A stretch of 24,556 nt of DNA from CAZTXD01 sp964617995 (lineage in GTDB: Bacteria > Actinomycetota > Acidimicrobiia > Spongiisociales > ZC4RG35), in the NCBI GenBank assembly GCA_964617995.1, contig CAZTXD010000043.1:1-24556 (forward strand). Direction: 5' to 3'. Below the pieces are notes generated by a model. It made no database searches, was not told where the DNA came from, and saw nothing but the letters and a program-made list of their open reading frames with translations. This document shows positions 13,218-19,702 of this stretch, piece by piece; the first letter of the stretch is position 1; every line of letters starts with the position of its first letter. A program made the translations under genes and the position numbers.

Positions 13218-14744
13218 ATGCCACGTGTCGACCTTCCGGTTCGTCTGAACATCGACCAGTGGTTCCTGGGGGTGTGGATCGACCGCGGGGAGGGCCAGCG
13301 GGAAGCGCTCCGCCTCGACGAGGGCTCCCTCACCTACGACCAGGTCGACGACCTGGCCCGGGCCTACGGTGTGGCGTTGAGGTCGCTGGGCGTGGCACCC
13401 GAGCAGCGCGTCCTCATCGCCCTCCCCGACGGTGCCGACTACGTCGGAGCCTTGTTCGGGATCCTCCGGGTCGGGGCGGTGGCCGTGATGGTCAACCCGG
13501 ACCTGGCCGTCGAGCCGATGACCACCATGATCGAGCGGTCCCGAGCCCCGGTGACACTCGTCCACGTCGATGGGGCCGAGGCCATGGCTGAAGCAGCAGC
13601 GGCGGCAGCGTGGAACACCCGGCTGGTCGTCGTGGGCGGTGAGCACGCCGGACATCTCCCCTTCCACGACGTCGACACTTCCGGTGGCTGCCCCCGGTTC
13701 GACACGCACCGCGACGACCCGGCCATCTGGCTGTTCTCGGGGGGGACCACCGGCCTGCCCAAGGCAGTGCCCCAGACCCATCGGTCGTTCGCCAACACCG
13801 CGGCTCTCTACACCGCCGCCGTTGGCTACCGACCCGACGACGTGACGATGGCGGTGCCCAAGCTGTTCTTCGGTTACGCCACCGGTGCCAACCTGTTCTT
13901 CCCTTTCTCGGTGGGAGCGACCTGCGTCCTCTTCCCCGAGCACCCCACACCTGAGGTCCTATTCGACCGGATCGAGCGGTATCGCCCCACGATCCTCGTA
14001 CACGTGCCCTCGGCCATCAACCAGATGCTGGGGCATCCCCGCGCCGCCGAAGCGGATCTGTCCTGTCTGCGTTTTGTCACGTCGGCGGGGGAGCCCCTCC
14101 CCGAGTCTCTCCACCTGTCCTGGCTGCGCCGTTTCGGTGTGGAGATACTCGACGGGCTGGGCACCGCCGAGATGTGGCATATCTTCGTCACCAACACCCC
14201 CGACGACGTGCGGCCCGGGACCCTGGGCCGGGTGGTGCCCGGCTTCGAGGTCGCCGTCCGGGACGACGAAGGCAACGACGTGGCCGACGGCGAGGTGGGG
14301 CGCCTGTGGGTGAGGGGCGACTCCCGCGGCCTCGGGTACTGGCAGGATCTCGACGCCACCGCCGACGTGTTCCGGGGCGAGTGGGTGGTGGGCGGTGATC
14401 TCGTATCCCGAGATGCCGACGGCTACCTCACCCACCGGGGTAGGGTCGACGACGCCGTCAAGGTGAAGGGGAAGTGGTTCCGTCCTCAAGAGCTGGAGGG
14501 GTGCCTCCTCCAGCACCCGGCGGTGGACGAAGCGGCGGCGATCACCATCGAAGACGATGACGGGCTGCTGCGTCCCGTGGCGTTCGTCGTCGGAGGCGGA
14601 GAAGTCACCGAGCAGGAGCTGCGCGACTGGGTCCTGGAGCGGCTCGAGCCCTACAAGCACCCCCGGCGGGTCGTGTTCGTCGAGGAGCTGCCCCAGACCC
14701 ACCTGGGTAAGGTCGACCGGGGCCGGCTCCGGCAGATGGCATGA
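13218..14744 (+). CDS. 2-aminobenzoate/benzoate-CoA ligase-like enzyme
   Basis: An ANL-superfamily acid:CoA ligase of 508 residues that should adenylate an aromatic acid and transfer it to CoA. The ATP loop FSGGTTGLPKAVPQTH is at 173-188. Downstream are KLFFGYATGANLFFPF and TSAGEPLPESL, both typical of benzoate-CoA ligases, then DGLGTAEMWHIF, GYLTHRGRVDDAVKVKGKWF and the C-terminal THLGKVDRGRL with the catalytic Lys. The benzoate-CoA ligase branch also contains 2-aminobenzoate-CoA ligase. Because kynA and a kynureninase-like gene lie divergently next door, anthranilate is the likely substrate (inference). ATG 13218 is preferred, with GTG 13215 as alternative. The stop overlaps the sensor kinase start (ATGA). 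Confidence 0.9.
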   Translation: MPRVDLPVRLNIDQWFLGVWIDRGEGQREALRLDEGSLTYDQVDDLARAYGVALRSLGVAPEQRVLIALPDGADYVGALFGILRVGAVAVMVNPDLAVEPMTTMIERSRAPVTLVHVDGAEAMAEAAAAAAWNTRLVVVGGEHAGHLPFHDVDTSGGCPRFDTHRDDPAIWLFSGGTTGLPKAVPQTHRSFANTAALYTAAVGYRPDDVTMAVPKLFFGYATGANLFFPFSVGATCVLFPEHPTPEVLFDRIERYRPTILVHVPSAINQMLGHPRAAEADLSCLRFVTSAGEPLPESLHLSWLRRFGVEILDGLGTAEMWHIFVTNTPDDVRPGTLGRVVPGFEVAVRDDEGNDVADGEVGRLWVRGDSRGLGYWQDLDATADVFRGEWVVGGDLVSRDADGYLTHRGRVDDAVKVKGKWFRPQELEGCLLQHPAVDEAAAITIEDDDGLLRPVAFVVGGGEVTEQELRDWVLERLEPYKHPRRVVFVEELPQTHLGKVDRGRLRQMA

Positions 14745-15862
14745 AGTCCCTCGAGTCGGCTCTCCGCCGGGCGGCTCTCCTCTTTCGCCTGTTGGCCGTG
14801 GCCTGGATGGCGGTGATGGTGGGTATCAGCCTGTTCACCGACCGTGACTCGCGGGCCTGGGTCGTCATCGCCGCGCTGGTGGTTGCGGTCGGAGGAGCCG
14901 CCTGGTCGGCGAGCCATCTGGCCTCCGACCGGCCCCTCGACAACTCCTTCCTCGTCCGGGACGCCGCTTTGGCCCTGGCGGTGGCGGTAGCTCCCCAGTT
15001 GGCAGGAGCCACCGACGCCTTCTACGGCGGCTACCCGATGTCGGCGGTCGTCGTGATCGCCCTGGCTCGCGACGTCGGTTGGGGGCTGGCAGCGGCGGCG
15101 GTCTTCGTGGCCACCCAGGGGGTGGTGCTGGTGAGCGGCTCACCTTCGGCGCCGTCACCGGCCGAGCTCGTGTCTCTCACCGTTATGGCCGGCGTGGTGG
15201 CCCTGGTGGTTGCCCTGGGAGCCGAGTTCCTGCGGTCGGCGGAGCGAAGGCGAGCCGAGGCGGAGGAGGCGCTGGAAGAGGAGCGCCGGCGGCACGCAGT
15301 GGAGGAGGCGCGACTGGCTGAGCGGGTGGGCCTGGCCGACGACCTCCACGACTCGCTGCTGCAGACGGTGAGGGTGATGGGCCAGAGCGCCTCCGAGCCG
15401 GACCGGGTGCGATCGCTGGCCCGGCGCCAGGAGCGCGAGCTGCGCAATCTCATCGAGCGGATGCAGGGCGACGGGCGACCGCGGGCGGCGGCGACCCTAC
15501 GGGCCGAAGCAGCCGATGTGGAGGAGCTGCACGGCGTTCCCATCGACGTGGTGGTCTCCGGCGATGCCGAAGCCGACGAGGTCGTGGCCGAGCTGATACG
15601 CGCCGCGCGTGAGGTGATGGTCAACGCCGCTCGCCACTCCCGGAGTTCCCGCATCGACGTCACCTTCGAGGCCGTCGGGCCGAGCTTGGCGGTGGTGGTT
15701 CGCGACCTCGGGCAGGGATTCGACCCGGCCGACGCCGGCGGTGGCCACGGCCTCTCCTCGGTGCGCGACCGTCTCGAGCGTCTCGGGGGACGGGTCGTGG
15801 TCGACAGCGCCCCCGGCCGGGGGACCGAGATCGAGCTGGCCGTGCCCCGGAGCGGGGCGTGA
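14741..15862 (+). CDS. NarL-type sensor histidine kinase
   Basis: A 373-residue membrane kinase. The N-terminus has about five or six hydrophobic segments (roughly 13-31, 40-58, 71-88, 98-110, 112-132, 143-163) with very short loops, so a signal within the membrane or cytoplasm is more likely than a large external sensor domain. A Glu/Arg-rich coiled coil (165-197) leads to the HisKA_3 phosphorylation site, His203 in ADDLHDSLLQTV. The ATPase domain follows, with the N-box REVMVNAARHS, DLGQGFDP and GHGLSSVRDRLERLGG. ATG 14741 overlaps the CoA ligase stop (ATGA), and the stop overlaps the response regulator (GTGA). The coupling suggests a role in sensing aromatic or redox status; the ligand is unknown. 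Confidence 0.92.
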   Translation: MKSLESALRRAALLFRLLAVAWMAVMVGISLFTDRDSRAWVVIAALVVAVGGAAWSASHLASDRPLDNSFLVRDAALALAVAVAPQLAGATDAFYGGYPMSAVVVIALARDVGWGLAAAAVFVATQGVVLVSGSPSAPSPAELVSLTVMAGVVALVVALGAEFLRSAERRRAEAEEALEEERRRHAVEEARLAERVGLADDLHDSLLQTVRVMGQSASEPDRVRSLARRQERELRNLIERMQGDGRPRAAATLRAEAADVEELHGVPIDVVVSGDAEADEVVAELIRAAREVMVNAARHSRSSRIDVTFEAVGPSLAVVVRDLGQGFDPADAGGGHGLSSVRDRLERLGGRVVVDSAPGRGTEIELAVPRSGA

Positions 15863-16641
15863 GCCGGCCCCGGGTCGTGCTGGTGGACGACCACGCCATC
15901 GCCCGGGCGGGGACCCGGTCGTTGCTGGGCGACGACGTGGAGGTGGTCGGTGAGGCGGAGACGGTGGCAGAGGCCATCGAGCTCGTCCGTTCGACGATGC
16001 CCGATCTCGTGCTTCTCGATCTGCGGATGCCCGGTGGGGGCGGGGCAGCGGTGATGGAAGCGATCGCCCCGCTGGGGGTGCGCGTCCTCGTCGTCTCGGC
16101 GTCGTCGCAGAAGACCGATGTCCGCGACCTGGTGCGGGCGGGAGCCGTCGGCTACCTGACCAAAGGGGTGCGCGAGGACGAGTTCGTCGAGCAGGTCCTC
16201 GCTGCCGCCCGCGGCCAGGCGGTGTTCTCGCGGGAGTTCGCCGCCTGGCTGGGTGAGATCACCGCCGGGTCGGCCGCCGATCACGCCGACATGGCCGGGC
16301 TCACCCCCCGGGAATCGGAGATCGTCGCCCATGTGGCCGAAGGGCGGACCAACAAGGAGATCGCGGCTTCTGCCGGCATCTCGGTGAAGACGGTGGAGGC
16401 GCACATGGCCAACATCTTCCCCAAGCTGGGGGCGGCCAACCGGCGGGAGGTCATGAACTGGGCTCGCGAGAGGGGCATGGGCGAGAGCCCCGAGCTCACG
16501 GACCGCCAGCGCCAGGTGCTGGTGCTGATCGCTAGGGGTTTGCGCAACGTCGAGGTCGCCACCCGGTTGGGGACCACCACAGCCGAGGTCGAAGACGAGG
16601 TGCGTTCCATCCTCGAGGCGGTGAGGGCGTTGGAGGCATGA
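15859..16641 (+). CDS. NarL/FixJ response regulator with tandem LuxR-type HTH
   Basis: A 260-residue partner of the upstream kinase. The receiver domain (about 5-120) has the acidic pair D10/D11, phospho-acceptor D54 in LVLLDLRMP, and K102 in YLTKG. A LuxR/GerE HTH follows at 148-202 (LTPRESEIVAHVAEGRTNKE, then SVKTVEAHMANIF). A second, diverged copy occupies 213-258: LTDRQRQVLVLIARGLRNVE, then VATRLGTTTAEVEDEVRSIL. NarL regulators normally end after one HTH at about 210-220 residues, so this C-terminal extension is unusual. GTG 15859 overlaps the kinase stop. Targets are unknown; the CoA ligase operon is an obvious candidate. Confidence 0.93.
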   Translation: MSRPRVVLVDDHAIARAGTRSLLGDDVEVVGEAETVAEAIELVRSTMPDLVLLDLRMPGGGGAAVMEAIAPLGVRVLVVSASSQKTDVRDLVRAGAVGYLTKGVREDEFVEQVLAAARGQAVFSREFAAWLGEITAGSAADHADMAGLTPRESEIVAHVAEGRTNKEIAASAGISVKTVEAHMANIFPKLGAANRREVMNWARERGMGESPELTDRQRQVLVLIARGLRNVEVATRLGTTTAEVEDEVRSILEAVRALEA

Positions 16642-16663
16642 GGCGTCGGCATCGTGCCCCTTC

Positions 16664-16700
16664 CCATGCAGGAAGCACCGGCATGGTTGGGAACCCAACC
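16664..16700. promoter_or_regulatory. Overlapping inverted repeats upstream of the Ser/Thr kinase
   Basis: In the 78-bp gap, CCATGC (16664-16669) pairs with GCATGG (16681-16686), and GGTTGGG (16685-16691) pairs with CCCAACC (16694-16700) around AA. The two hairpins share bases 16685-16686, so they partly compete. They may terminate the two-component operon or serve as an operator for the kinase gene; no T-tract is present. Confidence 0.4.
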
Positions 16701-16719
16701 GGGCGGGTAGGGCCTCACG

Positions 16720-18087
16720 ATGCCTGATCTCATCGCCGGCCGGTATGAGCTGCTCGAGGTGCTGGCGTCGGGAGGAATGGCCACGGTGTGGCGTGCTCGC
16801 GATCTCCGGCTCGAGCGCGTCGTCGCCCTCAAGAGACCCCATCCGGCTCCTGCCGATGATCCCACCCACCGGCGTTTCGAGAGGGAAGCGAGGGCTGCTG
16901 CATCCCTGAACCACCCGCATCTGGTCACCGTTTATGACACCGGCCACGACGAAGCAGGGCCCTTCCTGGTGCTGGAGCTGGTGGAGGGACCCACGCTCGC
17001 CGCGGTCGAGGGTGAGCTCGATCGCCCCCGGATCGTGGAGGTGGGTGTTCAGATCGCCTCGGCGCTGGCCGCCGTCCACGCGGCGGGGATCGTCCATCGC
17101 GACGTCAAGCCTGCCAATGTGCTCATGTCGCCTCGTGGCCCTCAGCTCACCGACTTCGGGATCGCCGTGGCTCCCGACGCCACCGGCCACCTCACCCAGC
17201 CGGGAACCGCCATCGGGACCCCCGCCTACGCTGCTCCCGAGGTCCTGGAGGGCCGTCCTCCCACCGCCCGCAGCGACGTCTTCTCACTGGCGGTGGTCCT
17301 CTACGAGCTGATGACCGGTCGGCCACCCTTCGAGGGCATCGACCGCACCTCTCCGGTACCTCCCATCGACGATCCCCACCTCGATGCGGCACTCAGGAGC
17401 GCCCTGTCCCGGGACCCCCGGCAACGGCCCGACGCCCGCGAGTTCGAAGCCCGCCTGCGCGGCGCCTCCCCGACGCAGGCCATGGACGCGGTGGGAGGGT
17501 CCACGATGGTGATGGACGTCCCCACCCCATCCCCTCACACGGACGAGCCCGCCCCCGCCGGGCGGTCCTCCCATCTGTGGTGGCTGGCCGGCGTGTGCCT
17601 GGCGGTACTCCTGGCGGTGGCGGCGATAGCGGGATTGACCGACGGAGACGGTGCCGGAGCCTCCGATACGACCGCACCGTCCGCAACCGCCGCTCCCACG
17701 ACCACCACCGTCACGACGACCACCGTGCCCACCACGACCACCTCCGTCACGACCACCACCGTCCCCACCACGACATCCACCTCAGCCGACGAGGTCATCG
17801 AGGCCCGGTCGGCTCTGGAGTCGGCCCTGTCGTCGGCTCACCCCTCCCGGCTCAACCCACGGGAGGTCCGGGATCTGATGGAGAAGGCGGACGACGCCAT
17901 CGAGGCTGCCGCCGAAGGAGACGAAGAGGAAGCGAGGCGCAAGCTCCGCGAGATCGCCCGCGACATCGACGGGCGTCTCGATGGGGACACCCGCGACGAG
18001 TCCCTCGAGGCCCTCGATCGGTTGGCGTCCGCGCTCGGTGTGAGCATCGACGACGACGATGATGACGACGATGACGACGACGATTGA
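16720..18087 (+). CDS. Membrane-anchored Ser/Thr protein kinase (PknB-like)
   Basis: A 455-residue Hanks-type kinase. Its catalytic domain spans about 8-247: glycine loop LASGGMATVWRA, Lys38 in VALK, HRDVKPAN with Asp128, DFG with Asp145, GTPAYAAPEVLEG, and SDVFSLAVVLYELMTGRPPF. A juxtamembrane stretch is followed by one transmembrane helix (286-306), then a Thr-rich outer stalk (about 318-355), a charged helical region (about 357-440) and a tail of 12 consecutive Asp residues. There are no PASTA repeats; the acidic tail would lie outside the cell and could bind Ca2+ or cell-wall cations (inference). ATG 16720 is the only sensible start, although no strong ribosome site is visible. Confidence 0.94.
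   Translation: MPDLIAGRYELLEVLASGGMATVWRARDLRLERVVALKRPHPAPADDPTHRRFEREARAAASLNHPHLVTVYDTGHDEAGPFLVLELVEGPTLAAVEGELDRPRIVEVGVQIASALAAVHAAGIVHRDVKPANVLMSPRGPQLTDFGIAVAPDATGHLTQPGTAIGTPAYAAPEVLEGRPPTARSDVFSLAVVLYELMTGRPPFEGIDRTSPVPPIDDPHLDAALRSALSRDPRQRPDAREFEARLRGASPTQAMDAVGGSTMVMDVPTPSPHTDEPAPAGRSSHLWWLAGVCLAVLLAVAAIAGLTDGDGAGASDTTAPSATAAPTTTTVTTTTVPTTTTSVTTTTVPTTTSTSADEVIEARSALESALSSAHPSRLNPREVRDLMEKADDAIEAAAEGDEEEARRKLREIARDIDGRLDGDTRDESLEALDRLASALGVSIDDDDDDDDDDDD
17710..17781 (+). repeat. Two tandem 36-bp repeats encoding a Thr-rich stalk
   Basis: Two copies of a 36-bp unit (17710-17745 and 17746-17781), differing at several bases, encode VTTTTVPTTTTS followed by VTTTTVPTTTST in the kinase stalk. 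The repeat could expand or contract by slippage and alter stalk length. Confidence 0.7.
18049..18084 (+). repeat. GAC/GAT repeat encoding 12 Asp at the kinase C-terminus
   Basis: Twelve consecutive GAC or GAT codons run directly to the TGA stop. Mixed codons suggest selection for the acidic tail rather than a fresh slippage product. Confidence 0.85.
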
Positions 18088-18190
18088 GCCCATCCGGTTT
18101 CCGACTTCCTCCTCCGCCTAGGGGTTCTCCCCGATGGTGACGACCAGGGCCGTGACCGACGATGAGCGGGTACCCAACCGAGGAGTACCC

Positions 18191-19660
18191 GTGACAAATC
18201 CCGACACGCCCAGAACCGGCATCCCCGTCAGCGGGCGGTTGATCTTCCGGTCGGGCATCGCCCTGGTTCTCGTGGGGATGCTCTTTCTCTTTCGCTATTC
18301 GATCGAGCAGGGATGGTTCGGTCCCACCGCCCGGGTGACGCTGGGAGCGTTGACTTCGGCTGCGCTGGTCGGGGCGGGCCTGGTCGTCCCGCGGCGCGCT
18401 TACGGGCGTCTCCTCCAGGGGGCGGGGATAGCAGGCGCCTACACCACCGCCTGGGCCGCTCACGGCCGCTATGAGCTGGTCGACGAGACCACCGCCTTCG
18501 TGCAGATGATCCTGGTGGCGGCGGCCGGCATCGGGCTGGCCTGGAGGGAGAGATCCGATGTGCTGAGCGCTCTCGGCCTGGTCGGGGCCGTGGCGGCTCC
18601 TCTGCTGGTGGGCGGTGAGTTCGTACTGCCGGCGGGAGAGACGATCTACCAGGTGGTGGTGCTGGTGCTCGTCGGGCTGCTGTTCGTCACGCAATCGTGG
18701 TGGATCACGCTGGCCGTGACGGTGACCGGCTCCGGCCTGGTGCTGGCCACCACGGCCTTCGGCGCCGACCCTCCGGCGATCCTGCTGGTGGCGATCGCCG
18801 TGTGGTGGGTGGTTGGATGGGTGGTGCCCGTGCCGGGGAGACAGGTGGGGTTGTCCCGCCTCGACCCGGAGATGACCACCGTGGCGACCGTTCCCGTCCC
18901 CCTGGCGGCCTGGGCCATGACCTGGGTGGTGGTCGGCCAGTCACCCGGCATCGGTGCTGCCGTGGCGGCCATGGGAGTGGCCGTCCATGCCTCGGTGTGG
19001 GCTTCCACCCGCCGGAGCCCCGAGTCGGCGGTGCAGCTCCTGGTCGCCATCGTGTTCACGGTCGTCGCGTTGGGCATCTGGTTCGAGCCGCGGATGGCGC
19101 TGCCCCTGTACCTGGCTGTCACGTTGGCGGTGGCCGTCTACGGGAGCCGGGTGGGGGACAAGGTCGCCCTGGTGGTGGGCACGGCGGCCGCCGCTCTAGC
19201 CCTCCCGGTGTGGCTGACGATCATCGAGAACGGCGGTCCCTCGACCCTGTCGGGAGCAGTCTCCGATCTGTCGTCGGTGTTGATCGTGGGGACGGCGGGG
19301 TTTCTCATCGCCGATCGGTCGGTCCGGATCGGAAGCGCCACCACCGCCTATGTCATGGCGCTGGTGTGGATAGCCCGGCATCCGGGTGGGGTCGATCCCG
19401 GCTGGGCCACGGCCGGGTTCGCCATTCTGGGCCTCGTCGCCCTGGTCGGTGGCCGTTTTCAGCGTTCCCGTCTGCTGACGGGCGTGGGGCTGGCGACGGT
19501 GGCGATGGCGGTCGTGAAGCTGATCCTGGTGGACCTCGCCAGCGCCGACCCCTTGCTGAAGATCGGGCTGGCGTTCGGCATCGGCATCGCCCTCCTCGGC
19601 GTCGGCTACTGGGTGGGGGACTCGGAGATACTGACCGCCGAAGACGAGGAAGCCCGATGA
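18191..19660 (+). CDS. DUF2339-like polytopic membrane protein
   Basis: A 489-residue protein made almost entirely of hydrophobic segments (more than ten). The region GRLIFRSGIALVLVGMLFLF followed by GPTARVTLGALTSAALVGAG matches the DUF2339 pattern, and the C-terminal KIGLAFGIGIALLGVGYWVG also fits. No enzymatic motif is seen and the family function is unknown. Two starts are possible: ATG 18134 (508 residues) and GTG 18191. GTG 18191 is preferred because AGGAG at 18181-18185 lies 5 bases before it, while ATG 18134 has no Shine-Dalgarno. It lies about 100 bases after the Ser/Thr kinase, with no clear terminator between, so it may be in the same transcript. Confidence 0.83.
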   Translation: MTNPDTPRTGIPVSGRLIFRSGIALVLVGMLFLFRYSIEQGWFGPTARVTLGALTSAALVGAGLVVPRRAYGRLLQGAGIAGAYTTAWAAHGRYELVDETTAFVQMILVAAAGIGLAWRERSDVLSALGLVGAVAAPLLVGGEFVLPAGETIYQVVVLVLVGLLFVTQSWWITLAVTVTGSGLVLATTAFGADPPAILLVAIAVWWVVGWVVPVPGRQVGLSRLDPEMTTVATVPVPLAAWAMTWVVVGQSPGIGAAVAAMGVAVHASVWASTRRSPESAVQLLVAIVFTVVALGIWFEPRMALPLYLAVTLAVAVYGSRVGDKVALVVGTAAAALALPVWLTIIENGGPSTLSGAVSDLSSVLIVGTAGFLIADRSVRIGSATTAYVMALVWIARHPGGVDPGWATAGFAILGLVALVGGRFQRSRLLTGVGLATVAMAVVKLILVDLASADPLLKIGLAFGIGIALLGVGYWVGDSEILTAEDEEAR

Positions 19661-19688
19661 GTGCCCGCCGCTGGGGCCCTCGAGACGG

Positions 19689-19694
19689 TAGTTT
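19689..19694 (+). promoter_or_regulatory. Candidate -10 of the membrane hydrolase gene (TAGTTT)
   Basis: TAGTTT ends 8 bases before ATG 19703. The following GGGCGGG could alternatively act as a ribosome site. It lies just after the DUF2339 stop at 19660. Confidence 0.4.
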
Positions 19695-19702
19695 CGGGCG
19701 GG

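Noticed and set aside
15031..17190. Very long minus-strand open frame (about 719 codons) across the kinase, response regulator and Ser/Thr kinase genes
   Set aside because: The composition is Arg/Ser/His-rich with no family motif, and it lies opposite three strongly supported genes. Long antisense frames are expected in GC-rich coding DNA.
18134..18190. Longer start (ATG 18134) for the DUF2339-like protein
   Set aside because: It is not excluded, but no Shine-Dalgarno precedes it, while GTG 18191 has AGGAG at a good distance and starts closer to the first membrane helix.
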